Source: a virus
Length of the DNA: 26,220 bases
Virus record (IMG/VR): IMGVR_UViG_3300031673_000418
Coordinates: 1-26,220 of that record
Reading direction: 5' to 3' (one strand)
Shown: one piece after another, positions 14,297 to 24,056 of the stretch
How the letters are laid out: each line of letters begins with the position of its first letter
Position numbering within the stretch: the stretch's first letter is position 1
Position numbers and translations under genes: made by a program
The notes under the pieces: model-generated
Databases searched by the model: none
The model's input: the letters and a program-made list of their open reading frames with translations, nothing else
Told to the model about the DNA's origin: nothing

Positions 14297-16159
14297 ATGC
14301 CAGAATTGGGATTCGGTAAAATCGCAGAAGGAGCCGCTAAAGTCGCGACGAATATCATTGATGGCTTGGCTGCGACCCTTGGGAAAGGGCAGACAGGGTC
14401 TCCGAAGTATCCTTCCAAAATAAACTCAGTGGATATCTCAAAATTTACAAATATCCCCAACTTCAGAGATGGCGGCTGGAAAGAGTCTCGCGGATATGGG
14501 TTCCAGGTACACCGAGTTAAATCTGGAGGATCCGTATTAAAGGCGGCGGAGGGTTTTGAAGAGTTTAGACTTCAAATCAATCCACAAGAATTGTCTCAAG
14601 ACGAAATTTTTGCCATTGAAGTGACCCCAACATTTCGTGGCGTCATAGTAGAACATCACGGGCAAATACTGAAAGACATCGTCATCTCTGGAACCACTGG
14701 GAAATCACCGTTGGCCAGAGAGGGTGGAGTCGTCCGTGCCACTGGAAGACCAGTCGTGGCTAGTGGACATTCTGGTTATGAAGAATTCCATGAATTCAGA
14801 TCCTACATAAGAGCTTATGTCGAAGCGAAAAGAGTGGACAAAAAAGATGGTGGAGAACTAAGACTTGTTTTCAACAATTTCAAAGATAATGAATTTCTAT
14901 TTGTAGAGCCACAGAAATTCACGATGAAGAGGACCGCTCAGAAATCCATCCTTTACGAGTACAATCTACAACTGAAAGCGATTGGAGTAGCTGGCGCTCC
15001 GAACAAGGCGAATGATGATGGCTATGGCCTTATCGGTAGCGTAATTGATGTCATCAACATCGCGACTGATTTAATTTCCCAGGCTGGGAGTATTGTTGCC
15101 GCGAGCGCCGGGATTATTCGGAGATTCGAACAAGATTTGGTAAATACGATTCTAGGACCGCTAAACGCACTAGAGACTGCTTTAAACACCGCTAAAGTGC
15201 AGGGGAAGTCCTCCTTTGAATATACTCGGAGAAGTCTGGAGAGTTTTAAAACTACAATAAATGGTGTTGTTAATAACATGGCAGACGGTCTTGGCAGAGA
15301 TATGACCGCCTATAACGATGTGGCGAATAGGACACCGACTCTCGTGGGGGTATCTGGCAGAGAATCTACATTCCAAGAGCTTCGGGCGTTCAATGGATTA
15401 CAAAAAGCAAAAAGAGGATTGTCGATCCTTTTATCAGAAGACTCTTTGTTCGCTAAAGACATGTCAGAAGCAAACGCGGAGATTGAAGATATCTTCAATG
15501 GGAAAATCAGTCTTCCAGCACCTAATTCTACGAGGTCGGTAATTATTGATGGCCAAGATAATATCCAGATACTTTCGGCGAGAGAGCTTGGAGATATTAA
15601 TAGATTTAAAGAAATTGTAATTTTGAACAATTTGAAACCCCCATATATTGACCCTGCTGGCGGAGAAGGGGTGTTGAGACCTGGGGAAAGGATTCTTGTC
15701 CCCCAGAGTTCGGAGCAAGAATCGACTGGGGTAAAAAGGAATAAAGAATATGAAATAACCAGGTTCTTGAGCGAGTCAGAGAAAAATCTTGGCGTGGATA
15801 TTATGCTGGATAAGAATAATGATCTGGCCGTGTCAAATACAAATGATCTGGATCTCATAGCTGGAGTACCGAATTTCTCACAGGCATTGTTAATCATCAT
15901 TTCTTTAGAGCCTGGAGATTTAAAAAGACACCCAGAAATTGGACTTGGGATTGAGACTGGAACAAAAATTACAACAAAAAAATTAGCAGATAGCAGGAGA
16001 AGATTCATTTCTTCTCTAGCATCCGATCTCAGAGTATCTTCGGTCCCTTTCATCGAATTGATTCAGGATGGGAACGGAACAATAATAAATGCCGTTGTTA
16101 ATATGAAAAACTTAGATCAACCGGTCCCACTCCCATTGAGGGTGACTGACGCAGCTTAG
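14297..16159 (+). CDS. Baseplate protein: gp53-like region, LysM-like domain and gp25-like wedge domain fused
   Basis: This 620-aa protein has three recognisable parts. Residues about 60-230 are a beta-rich region with FRLQINPQELSQDE, TPTFRGVIVEHHGQI and ELRLVFNNFKDNEFLFVEP, typical of baseplate proteins that precede LysM. Residues about 419-470 match a LysM fold: LGDINRFKEIVILNNLKPPY and VLRPGERILVP. Residues about 497-605 resemble T4 gp25/GPW: LAVSNTNDLDLIAGVPNFSQ then LEPGDLKRHPEIGLGI. In T4, gp53 (LysM) and gp25 are separate proteins that join baseplate wedges and start sheath growth. Here they appear to be one chain. The LysM part probably serves protein contacts rather than glycan binding. 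GAGGAATT precedes ATG 14297. The J protein follows at once. Confidence 0.7.
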   Translation: MPELGFGKIAEGAAKVATNIIDGLAATLGKGQTGSPKYPSKINSVDISKFTNIPNFRDGGWKESRGYGFQVHRVKSGGSVLKAAEGFEEFRLQINPQELSQDEIFAIEVTPTFRGVIVEHHGQILKDIVISGTTGKSPLAREGGVVRATGRPVVASGHSGYEEFHEFRSYIRAYVEAKRVDKKDGGELRLVFNNFKDNEFLFVEPQKFTMKRTAQKSILYEYNLQLKAIGVAGAPNKANDDGYGLIGSVIDVINIATDLISQAGSIVAASAGIIRRFEQDLVNTILGPLNALETALNTAKVQGKSSFEYTRRSLESFKTTINGVVNNMADGLGRDMTAYNDVANRTPTLVGVSGRESTFQELRAFNGLQKAKRGLSILLSEDSLFAKDMSEANAEIEDIFNGKISLPAPNSTRSVIIDGQDNIQILSARELGDINRFKEIVILNNLKPPYIDPAGGEGVLRPGERILVPQSSEQESTGVKRNKEYEITRFLSESEKNLGVDIMLDKNNDLAVSNTNDLDLIAGVPNFSQALLIIISLEPGDLKRHPEIGLGIETGTKITTKKLADSRRRFISSLASDLRVSSVPFIELIQDGNGTIINAVVNMKNLDQPVPLPLRVTDAA

Positions 16160-16167
16160 GTAATATT

Positions 16168-19100
16168 ATGGGATTTTTTACACCTAGAATTTTTCCAGAG
16201 ATCCAAGGGGAGATGATAGCCAATGTATTGGCCACTACTCCTTTGACCGATGTTAACTTCCCATCAGTTTGGACCTCGATGCTTGATGCGGCTGCGACCG
16301 AGGATGACGAACAGTATTTCGCGATGCTTGAGATTGTCAGGGCATTCTCTCTCGATACTATAACTGGAACAGACTTAGATGATAGAGCCGCAGAATCGTC
16401 CGTCAGTGAGCGAAGGTCTGCAAAGAAGGCCTCCACTACCGTCACCCTTGGGGATACCGCTGTAACCAAAATTTCTACTGGTGTTTATTCTGGCAAGCCT
16501 GGACCTGCCGCTACTACTTCCGCAATAAATGGTGATTCTGCCACTGGATTTTTAGCTTCTGGATCGATAATTATAGGTCGTGGGACTCCAAACGCAGAGA
16601 CAGTCCCATATAGTTCGATATCTGTTTTTGCGAATTATGTAACATTCAATCTAAGTGCAGCACTTGCATTTGATCATGGGACCGATGAAACGATAATTCG
16701 ATCTCAAGGTGGAAATCGACTTATAAATGCTGGAGTTGTTGTTTTCGTACCATCTTCGGACATTAGTGAAAAAATTGAATTCATATTGGATTCCGCCGCC
16801 ACGATTCTAGATGGTGAGAGAGTCATTGAGAATGTGCAGGTAACGGCTGTGAATGCCGGAGCCTCCTCTAACGTGCCAATCGGATCTATTAGGGAGTACG
16901 ATTCCAACCCATTCTCTACAGCTACAGTGACCAATCCTAGCCGGGTGACAAATGGTAGGGATGTGGAAACTGACCAGGAATTAAGAGACAGGATAAAAAG
17001 CACGATTCAGTCCCTGTCTCGCGGGACCGGAACGGCTATCATTACTGGAGCCCTTGGGCTCATCTCTGGGAACCAAAGAGTCGTGTCTGCATCTATAGTA
17101 GAGCCAACTTTGCCAGCAGACGTGGTCAAACTCTACATTGATGATGGCGCTGGATCTCCGTTCACCTTCGAAAACATTGGATTCGAGCAAGTCTTGGCGG
17201 CGGCTACTGGCGGGGAGAAGTTTCTAAACGTAGACAATGTCCCTTTGGTTAAGGCTTTCGTAGAGACCATCAGCAACGCCCCATTCACCTTGTTTGGTGG
17301 AGAAATTCTATTCGTTGATGTCGGTGGGGTGGTTGAGACCATAACATTCGAGAGTGCGGACTTCCTTGCTCCTGGTGCGGCCACGGCTCAAGAAGTCCTA
17401 ACCAGAATCAATGCGAGTGCATCTCTATTTGAATCTAGGATATCAGTAGGGGATAAGATAAGGATATTTGCCCGCGCAAATTTCCAAGAGGAGATACAGG
17501 TAACTGGTGGGACGGCCAACACCGCCCTTGCGTTCCCAACAGATAATAAATTCACAACAAAATTATTTTTAGAAAGAGATTTTGAACTAACTCTTTTATC
17601 AAAAGATGGCCGGACAGCCACTATAGAATCAGGGAGCGCAGAAGCCTATGACCTGTCTGGAGAGATTAAATCTTTTCAAATCGTTGCTGATGGTAAAATT
17701 GATAATCCTATTTCTGTATTTCTCAATCCTACTAGTTTCGTTGACGCTGCGAATGCGACTGCTGAAGAAGTCTGCGCTCTAGTGGAATCACAGTCTCCTG
17801 GAATTTCATGTGAGGCTTCTTCAAACGACACTAAATTTAGACTGACCTCAAAAACTACGAAAGACATCACTTCTAAAATCAGGGTTGTCGGAACTTTCGA
17901 CCAGGTCTGGAACGAGGAGGGTGGCTCCCCGTTCGTGGAGCGGACGGCAGATTCAAAGGGCGTCGCTACTTACACTCTTTTTGGGGCCGACCTGGATTAC
18001 ATCTATCTTGGTCATTCCGATGTCAAATTTAATGTTGTATTCCCAATATTTAACACTGTGTCTTCTGCGGACGTGGGGGCAGTATACGAACAATGGGATG
18101 GGGCCATCTGGAGGCAGCTTGGGGTGGCCGACAATACAAATGGATTTCAGCAAGACGGTTATATCTCCCTCCCTAACAATCCAAGATGGGTCAAGACTTC
18201 TGTGAATGGCAGTATCAATATGTATTTCCTCAGAATTCAGAGGAATAATGCCGCTGCTATTACGGCTCCTATTATTGAAAGATTTGTAATTTCTTCTTCA
18301 AACTTGGAGTTTGCGTTTGATGAAACCGAGATCGTTGGAGCTAATAAAGATTATACACTCAACCGCTTCATCGGACAAATTGAGCTAGAATCCCCATCGA
18401 ATGTCGGGGATAGATTAACCCTTGGGTCTTTGATCACCAGGGCGTTTGTTACAACGACAGTAAACGGGAACTACGCTTTATTCGGTGGAGAAGTATTCGA
18501 TATTGAAATTGATGGAGTATTCCAGACTTACACTTTCTTGGTTGGAGATTTCACGATTCCGGGATCCGCAACGCCTGCCGAAGTGGCTATCGCATTGAAT
18601 AGAGAATTGGGTGGGATAACTTCTGCGACAGTGGATTCTGGATTGAAAGTGGAGATATCAACAAACAAAATGAATGGTGGGAGTCTAAAGGTTCTCTCTA
18701 GCACGGCGAATGCGATCCTATTGTTTTCTGAGATACAGTCTGAAAGTTTCATCCCACATCTGGCGGCGGTAGAATCTGGGAGTGCAGAGCCATATAGTTT
18801 CGCGACGAATGATACTTTAATAGTGATTATAGATGGCGCTCTAGGCAATAACACCACGGTCCCGGTTTTCTTTGGGAGTTTGCTGACCGCAGTGACCAGC
18901 CCGTCGATTGTCATAGACACCGGACTGAATGTTACATTTCCGCTGGACACAGATCTGGTTGGATATGAGATAGAAATGATTGATGGGGCTCAGGCTGGGG
19001 TGAGGAGAGTAATTTCAACCTATGTCGCAGCCACCGGGACCATTACGACCACGGCGGGATTCCCAGGCGCTCCTTCTATTGGAGATTCTTTCCAGATACT

Positions 19101-19713
19101 GCCGGTAGACGCTGACAAAGTCGTTAGGTTCCTGAACAACAAACTAATTACTACCATAAGCTCTAGGGCTGAAATAAAAACATCGAGTGGTGGGGTAAAG
19201 GTGCAGATAGCCACCTTGAATCCAGGAGAAGATGGTTCGGTGCAGGTGAGTGGTGGTGGAGCGAATGCCGTTCTCAACTTCCCTGTGACGAAATCCATTG
19301 GAGTGGACGGATACCGTTATTATTCCAATCTCGCCCAATTCACTCAGCAAACCATTGACGGGATAGAGGGGGACGAAGATTTCCAAGGTATCAGGGCGGC
19401 TGGGGTCCAGGTTGAGGTGTCGGAAGCTGTTACCATCCCAATCTTTATAGACCTAGATGTGACTACCGAAGATGGTGTAACTCTAAATTCTATATCTAAT
19501 GAAATCAAAACCGCTGTGTCCAATTACATCAACAATCTTGGAGTCAGAGACGATGTTATTAGGACTCAGATCGAATGCGCTGTGAAAGATGTGGTCGGAG
19601 TATTCGATATAGAGGTAACAAGATTAGACCCGGCGTCGGTCGGAAGTAGGAACATCGCGATTGCCGACAATGAGCGAGCAAGGATAAATGAAGGAGACAT
19701 AGTCGTTGGGTAA
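16168..19713 (+). CDS. Baseplate J-like wedge protein, greatly enlarged (gp6/gp47-like)
   Basis: This 1181-aa protein has a J-like N-terminal core (residues about 1-330: RAFSLDTITGTDLDDRAAES, ILDGERVIENVQVTAVNAG, SNVPIGSI, RVTNGRDVETDQELRDRI) and a J-like end (about 1045-1181: AAGVQVEVSEAV, IDLDVTTEDGVTL, DPASVGSRNIAIADNERAR). Ordinary J proteins have about 300-500 aa. The extra length is an insertion of beta modules: about 361-460 and 757-855 (both LFGGE ... T/STANxxLxF), about 485-580 and 867-1040 (both begin ESGSAE-Y), and a different WDGAIWRQLG-type domain near 640-690. J proteins form the iris-like ring around the hub and trigger sheath contraction. The inserts may face outward. It overlaps the next gene by eight bases. 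Confidence 0.8.
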   Translation: MGFFTPRIFPEIQGEMIANVLATTPLTDVNFPSVWTSMLDAAATEDDEQYFAMLEIVRAFSLDTITGTDLDDRAAESSVSERRSAKKASTTVTLGDTAVTKISTGVYSGKPGPAATTSAINGDSATGFLASGSIIIGRGTPNAETVPYSSISVFANYVTFNLSAALAFDHGTDETIIRSQGGNRLINAGVVVFVPSSDISEKIEFILDSAATILDGERVIENVQVTAVNAGASSNVPIGSIREYDSNPFSTATVTNPSRVTNGRDVETDQELRDRIKSTIQSLSRGTGTAIITGALGLISGNQRVVSASIVEPTLPADVVKLYIDDGAGSPFTFENIGFEQVLAAATGGEKFLNVDNVPLVKAFVETISNAPFTLFGGEILFVDVGGVVETITFESADFLAPGAATAQEVLTRINASASLFESRISVGDKIRIFARANFQEEIQVTGGTANTALAFPTDNKFTTKLFLERDFELTLLSKDGRTATIESGSAEAYDLSGEIKSFQIVADGKIDNPISVFLNPTSFVDAANATAEEVCALVESQSPGISCEASSNDTKFRLTSKTTKDITSKIRVVGTFDQVWNEEGGSPFVERTADSKGVATYTLFGADLDYIYLGHSDVKFNVVFPIFNTVSSADVGAVYEQWDGAIWRQLGVADNTNGFQQDGYISLPNNPRWVKTSVNGSINMYFLRIQRNNAAAITAPIIERFVISSSNLEFAFDETEIVGANKDYTLNRFIGQIELESPSNVGDRLTLGSLITRAFVTTTVNGNYALFGGEVFDIEIDGVFQTYTFLVGDFTIPGSATPAEVAIALNRELGGITSATVDSGLKVEISTNKMNGGSLKVLSSTANAILLFSEIQSESFIPHLAAVESGSAEPYSFATNDTLIVIIDGALGNNTTVPVFFGSLLTAVTSPSIVIDTGLNVTFPLDTDLVGYEIEMIDGAQAGVRRVISTYVAATGTITTTAGFPGAPSIGDSFQILPVDADKVVRFLNNKLITTISSRAEIKTSSGGVKVQIATLNPGEDGSVQVSGGGANAVLNFPVTKSIGVDGYRYYSNLAQFTQQTIDGIEGDEDFQGIRAAGVQVEVSEAVTIPIFIDLDVTTEDGVTLNSISNEIKTAVSNYINNLGVRDDVIRTQIECAVKDVVGVFDIEVTRLDPASVGSRNIAIADNERARINEGDIVVG

Positions 19714-20827
19714 GCTGAAAAAAATGCAGAGGTTCGTTCCTGGGATTTATCATCCCACTGTGAATCCGCATGTGAGGGGCTTATTATACTCTTATGCTAC
19801 CGAGGACGATCTAATCGTCCAGGCGATAAAGGATGCGAAAGAGCAATTGTTCCAGAGGACCGCTCAGAGGCAATATCTAAACGTATTAGGTTCTAATGTC
19901 GGGGTATTCCGTCCTACTGGATTCAATCTGGCAGATCCAGAGTATAGGCTTTTGATCCCAGCGTTAAGCTACGCTCCAAAACAAATGGCCCCAACTATCC
20001 AGAAAGTTTTGGATATATTTTTTGGTGTTGGGAACCCGGATGTTTTAGTTAAACAAATAAATCCAAATGAATTGGTGATTCAATTACCAAGTTCTGTGCC
20101 TTCGTTGAGGAGGACTCTGAAAGGGTCCGTCCATCTTCATTCTTATCTGGCGACAATAACTGCTGTCGATAATGTTTTTAAAACAATGACGATTGATTTG
20201 AACGATCCTTTAAAAACTTTAAAGGTAGATGAATTGGCGAACGCTACAGTGGGACAGGATTTATTGACTGGGATTGTAGCTTCGAATACAGCAGGGACTA
20301 CTGGAGTGACTCTCCAATTTTTCGCAGCCACAGATCTGTCTCCATTCAGTTTGATAAGAAATATAAACATGATATTGCCTGGGTATCCCGGATCATTTAT
20401 CCCAGACAGAACTTCGGCATTCTCAGTTACCAAACAAAGGGGAATCCTTGGACAAGTGATCACGGCTGGGCAAATTCTTCCGTCCATCACGATGACAGAT
20501 GCCTCTGGAATACCAGATCAGGCCGGTGAGATATCGTTTAATTTTGGTAGGAATAATGAAGAGTCGCAGGTCAAATATTTTGGAAGACCGAACAACACGA
20601 CATTATTAATTAACCCGGCGTATACATTTTTACAAGATCATACGATTGGGAGTCCTGTGAATTTCACTATCAAGCCGTATAGTGTCCCCAGGACTAACGG
20701 GAGCGATTACTCGGTTTATTTGGTTGGAGTGACGGCGGCTAGAATCTTAGCGCAGCAGATTGTCCAGACTATCGTTGCGGCTGGTGTCGTTATAAGGTTC
20801 ATAATACTTGAGCCAGAATGTGAATAG
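19706..20827 (+). CDS. Baseplate wedge protein, tail protein I / gp48-like
   Basis: It begins at TTG 19706 inside the end of the J gene, with AAGGAG at 19691-19696. An ATG at 19724 is a weaker alternative with no clear site. The 373-aa protein opens with RFVPGIYHPTVNPHVRGL, then EQLFQRTAQRQYLNVLGSNVG and FRPTGFNLADPEYRLLIPAL, a pattern shared by gpI-like wedge proteins (EQL..RTA...YLD.LG...G..R....D..YR) encoded directly after J. These link the wedge to the tail fibre, and the fibre gene is next. Its remaining two-thirds are beta-rich and longer than in P2-type gpI (about 180 aa), so extra domains have been added. Confidence 0.65.
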   Translation: MGKLKKMQRFVPGIYHPTVNPHVRGLLYSYATEDDLIVQAIKDAKEQLFQRTAQRQYLNVLGSNVGVFRPTGFNLADPEYRLLIPALSYAPKQMAPTIQKVLDIFFGVGNPDVLVKQINPNELVIQLPSSVPSLRRTLKGSVHLHSYLATITAVDNVFKTMTIDLNDPLKTLKVDELANATVGQDLLTGIVASNTAGTTGVTLQFFAATDLSPFSLIRNINMILPGYPGSFIPDRTSAFSVTKQRGILGQVITAGQILPSITMTDASGIPDQAGEISFNFGRNNEESQVKYFGRPNNTTLLINPAYTFLQDHTIGSPVNFTIKPYSVPRTNGSDYSVYLVGVTAARILAQQIVQTIVAAGVVIRFIILEPECE

Positions 20828-20837
20828 GGGATTATAA

Positions 20838-23417
20838 ATGCAGAAGTTTCAAAGATTTTTGGCTGATCAAAGATGGGACCTCCCTCATTATACTGGGATG
20901 AAGAAATTCATTGAAGAGGAGTTCCAGGCATATGCAAAGCAATTCATCTCTCCCAGCCCAAGAGTGGTCAAAAATTGGCTGATAGAGAGTGCTGGCGGGA
21001 TCAAAGTTAGAGTAAACCAATCAGTAGACTCTACTCTTTTTGCCACAGCCAGAGTTGGGAAAGAAGATTTCCTAAGACATCTGACTACTGACGATGTCCT
21101 CGAATTAGATCTATCTGATAACGCCGTCAACTACGTAGAAGTTCAGATATTCGATAAGACCTGCCAGGATGATACCGTCGCGATTTGGGACACAAGCGCC
21201 GGGGCCGAGGGGGAAGAGTTTTCGCAGAATGTGGATCTGGTGTTCGCACAGGATTTTGTGCTGGTCTCCAATATCGTTGCCTTCTCTGGAGACGCTGACA
21301 AATTGCCACTAGCAGAAGTGACAACTTCTGGCGGGGTTATCACGCTCATCACAGATTCTAGAGAATTCCTTTTTGGCGCTGACCCATTCAATTTTGGATC
21401 TCCAAGGAGCGACAAAGGGATTGGCTCCATCAAAGATATGTACGATGGGATAACCACCATTCTACAGGAGATGAAAGGGACTTCCGCGTGGTATACGGAG
21501 GGTGTCAGCGCCTTGGGTCTTTTAGAAAGATTCAGCTACAACCTGGTTGATGGCGGGGACATCGAATGGGAAAACCCAACTGCTAACGAATTAAAATGGT
21601 CCGCTGCTTTAAAGATAATCGCTCCAAATAGAGCGTTTGACTACACGGTATCGGCTCAGGCGATTAGTATCCTTTCAGACGAGGTCGCTTATGTGACCCT
21701 CCCAGATGTCGGAGTGGCTCCTGGAGGCGCACTCCCGGTCTCTGTGGTGGCGAATGCTTCTTATCTTTTAGATGAAACCAATACTAGAAACTATATCCTT
21801 GGATATAGGTCTGCGACTGGGAAATTGTATTTTGGCAATGGATGGAATGGAGTTGAATTAGAGTCTGGAGAAAAGACTCAGCTTGGGGACGGGATCACTG
21901 ACGCCTTCCTTATTGCTACCGGATTGACAGATGAAAACGATCCGACGCCTCCTTATACTTCTACAAATATAATTACGGCAGGCGCGAGCTTCACTCAAAC
22001 CATATCCGAGCTTGATGCAGAAGTCGAAAGGCCTCTCAGAATCTACGCGACAGAGCCGACAGAAGATTCGAATCTGAACTTCACCCCACATCAGGTAAAA
22101 AGATCGGACGGCACTGGGAGAAGCGTTGCAAGTGTTCTCGGGAGTGTCCCCAGTTTCGTAGCGTCTAGTATTGATTTCCAAGCACAAACAACTGCCGGTG
22201 GAACTTTTAATATTACCTTCCCAGCTTCTACGGTTGGCCAATTCAGAAGGTGCGCGTTTACGCTCACCTCGACTGGCACATTGGAGGCTGTGTTCAGTGC
22301 AGAAGCTGCCTCTGTCGCTGCCTTAGCTAACCCTGGGACTTTATTTGTTCTTGGGGATCACGTTGGGTGGATTGATCTAGAGGCCACAGATGTCGCAGGG
22401 AAATTTAAAACTGCCGGTTCTGCGACGGACATCATCGAAAACGAGGTCGGCGGTATAAGCCGGGTCGTTGTGGCCCCTAAAGCGGCTGATACGGTCGGCA
22501 AGGGGATTACGGGATTGGGTGTTGATGACGATGTAATTTTTGATGACGCCGACAATTCTATTTCTTTCGACGCCGATGGTGGCGTCGCCAATATGCTCCT
22601 TGAGGCTGGAAGTTTGAAAACGACTGCGGGGGTCGCGATAGATCATAACAGGCCAACCTACGACAGATATCAATGGGAGCAGTCTCCTGGGATTGGTTTA
22701 AATCTCAAACACGTACCGAGTGGTAGGTCGGAAATCTTTTTTCCAGGTGGTGGTTCTCAAATATTAGGTATGGGAACTACTTCTCCCCTAGACGATCTCC
22801 ATCTCAATAGATCCAACGCTGCAATGGCGTTTAGGATGACATCATCCCTTGGGACTTTGAGACAAAGTTTAGAGACTGCGGCACCATTTGGTCTTGTTGG
22901 TGTGATGCTGAATCTTGACGACCTATCTGGAGGGGTCAATTTAAGATTTGGGAATTCTGCTCCTATGATTAGGCCAATAGGTGCCGTTGGATTATCAATC
23001 AGGAAGACTACTGGTAATGATGCGGGGATTGTGACCAGTGAAACTGGGACCGGCATTCCGTTTTCGGTTGTCGCTGGAACAATTACTTTTAATCGGACAG
23101 TCGCCGGTACTGGGAAAGATGTCCAAAACGTAGCATCTATAGCTGGTGCTGGATTTTCAGCCGCCGTGGTGGCTGGATGGCCTGGGACAGATGATTGGGC
23201 GGGATTCCCATTTATTAGAATCACATTCACTAATGCTTTTGCAGCGACCCCCTATACCATATGTCAAGTCGGCGGTACTGGTGCCGCTCAACAAGGGGCA
23301 GAGATAGTAGTCCTAGGCTCTGCTGTCGGTACAGTTGACATAGGAGTCGATGGATTTAATGTCAACGCCGCTCAATATAGTTTACATTTTATAACAACTG
23401 GATCTAGAGGATCTTGA
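20838..23417 (+). CDS. Tail fibre protein
   Basis: This 859-aa protein follows the gpI-like gene, the standard fibre position. The N-terminal about 110 residues (MKKFIEEEFQAYAKQF, LFATARVGKEDFLRHLT, LELDLSDNAVNYVEVQIFD) probably bind the baseplate. The middle is Gly/Ser/Thr-rich beta sequence. Near residue 645 is GMGTTSPLDDLHLNRSNAAM, a motif commonly seen in trimeric fibres near their C-terminal part. The last about 100 residues (FPFIRITFTNAFAATPYTI and AAQYSLHFITTG) look like a compact beta-sandwich tip that could bind the receptor. I see no S74 peptidase motif and no separate fibre-chaperone gene. AGGGGATT precedes ATG 20838. Confidence 0.75.
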   Translation: MQKFQRFLADQRWDLPHYTGMKKFIEEEFQAYAKQFISPSPRVVKNWLIESAGGIKVRVNQSVDSTLFATARVGKEDFLRHLTTDDVLELDLSDNAVNYVEVQIFDKTCQDDTVAIWDTSAGAEGEEFSQNVDLVFAQDFVLVSNIVAFSGDADKLPLAEVTTSGGVITLITDSREFLFGADPFNFGSPRSDKGIGSIKDMYDGITTILQEMKGTSAWYTEGVSALGLLERFSYNLVDGGDIEWENPTANELKWSAALKIIAPNRAFDYTVSAQAISILSDEVAYVTLPDVGVAPGGALPVSVVANASYLLDETNTRNYILGYRSATGKLYFGNGWNGVELESGEKTQLGDGITDAFLIATGLTDENDPTPPYTSTNIITAGASFTQTISELDAEVERPLRIYATEPTEDSNLNFTPHQVKRSDGTGRSVASVLGSVPSFVASSIDFQAQTTAGGTFNITFPASTVGQFRRCAFTLTSTGTLEAVFSAEAASVAALANPGTLFVLGDHVGWIDLEATDVAGKFKTAGSATDIIENEVGGISRVVVAPKAADTVGKGITGLGVDDDVIFDDADNSISFDADGGVANMLLEAGSLKTTAGVAIDHNRPTYDRYQWEQSPGIGLNLKHVPSGRSEIFFPGGGSQILGMGTTSPLDDLHLNRSNAAMAFRMTSSLGTLRQSLETAAPFGLVGVMLNLDDLSGGVNLRFGNSAPMIRPIGAVGLSIRKTTGNDAGIVTSETGTGIPFSVVAGTITFNRTVAGTGKDVQNVASIAGAGFSAAVVAGWPGTDDWAGFPFIRITFTNAFAATPYTICQVGGTGAAQQGAEIVVLGSAVGTVDIGVDGFNVNAAQYSLHFITTGSRGS

Positions 23418-23429
23418 TGGAGGTAGAAA

Positions 23430-23654
23430 ATGGCCAAAGAAGCGAGAAGACTAACACTGATGATAGAACCAGATGCGACCGGGATGGCTTTTGATAAGGT
23501 CAAAGCGATTTTCTCTTTTGGTACTTCTGACGATGCGTCGATGCAAAAGACAAAAGAAGCGGACCCTACTCTGACGGGACAGCAGGTCACTGACATAACT
23601 GCAATATACGACGCAGTTCTGGCAGCTTGCAAAACCGATGAAGGAATCGCTTAA
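23430..23654 (+). CDS. Hypothetical 74-aa protein after the fibre
   Basis: GGAGGT at 23419-23424 is a near-perfect ribosome-binding site for ATG 23430, so high expression is likely. The protein has a beta-prone start (RRLTLMIEPDATGMAF), a short middle and a helical end (TDITAIYDAVLAACKTDEGIA). It has no membrane segment. A fibre-assembly chaperone or minor virion role fits its place between fibre and lysis genes, but nothing in the sequence shows this. Confidence 0.6.
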   Translation: MAKEARRLTLMIEPDATGMAFDKVKAIFSFGTSDDASMQKTKEADPTLTGQQVTDITAIYDAVLAACKTDEGIA

Positions 23655-23684
23655 GAGACGCAGACCATCTTCCGTTAAGCCTTG

Positions 23685-23792
23685 ATGAAGCGGGAGTCAG
23701 AAAATAAATTTGATAAGATTTTTGGAATCTGCGAACAACTTGCGATCCCAATTATTTTCATATTGATTTTGATATTTTTGGTATTTCGATAA
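23685..23792 (+). CDS. 35-aa single-transmembrane peptide at head of lysis cassette
   Basis: The frame from ATG 23685 to TAA 23790-23792 fills most of the gap before the next gene, whose ATG follows directly. It encodes a charged N-terminal part (KRESENKFDKIFG) and one strong hydrophobic segment, IPIIFILILIFLV, ending in FR. The only upstream candidate ribosome-binding site, TAAG, is weak, which lowers confidence. A small membrane protein beside an endolysin could be a pinholin, antiholin or an unrelated lysis modulator. Length and hydrophobicity do not decide between these. Confidence 0.5.
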   Translation: MKRESENKFDKIFGICEQLAIPIIFILILIFLVFR

Positions 23793-24056
23793 ATGGATAA
23801 ACTAAGTCCAGCCCTATTAGCAATAATAACAACGCAATCTATTGCGCTTCTTGGATTTATAGCGAGAGAAGTTTATAGGCACGTAAAGAAAACCACTGGG
23901 GATAATCGAAATTCCATAAACAGCATAGAAAAGAACTTCCAAAGAATAGAAATTTTTATGGAGTTTATGAAAAAAGATGTCGATAGCATCCCGAAGATGA
24001 AGCAGGACATCCAGGCGGCGCACAACAAAATTAGAGCATTGGAGAAAGATGTATAG
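23793..24056 (+). CDS. 87-aa membrane-anchored coiled-coil protein of the lysis cassette
   Basis: The ATG directly follows the preceding stop, with no clear ribosome-binding site, so translation is probably coupled. Residues about 5-24 (SPALLAIITTQSIALLGFIA) form one membrane segment, followed by a basic patch (REVYRHVKK) and a long helix with coiled-coil character (about 40-86). The layout of N-terminal anchor plus coiled coil resembles an inner-membrane spanin. Against this, positive residues lie after the membrane segment, so the positive-inside rule would put the coiled coil in the cytoplasm. No lipoprotein partner was found next to it. The last eight bases overlap the endolysin gene. Confidence 0.55.
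   Translation: MDKLSPALLAIITTQSIALLGFIAREVYRHVKKTTGDNRNSINSIEKNFQRIEIFMEFMKKDVDSIPKMKQDIQAAHNKIRALEKDV

Noticed and set aside
15310-16053. Long minus-strand open frame of 247 codons
   Set aside because: It lies entirely opposite the LysM/gp25-like gene, has low-complexity Ser-rich composition and no ribosome-binding site. The plus-strand gene has clear domains.
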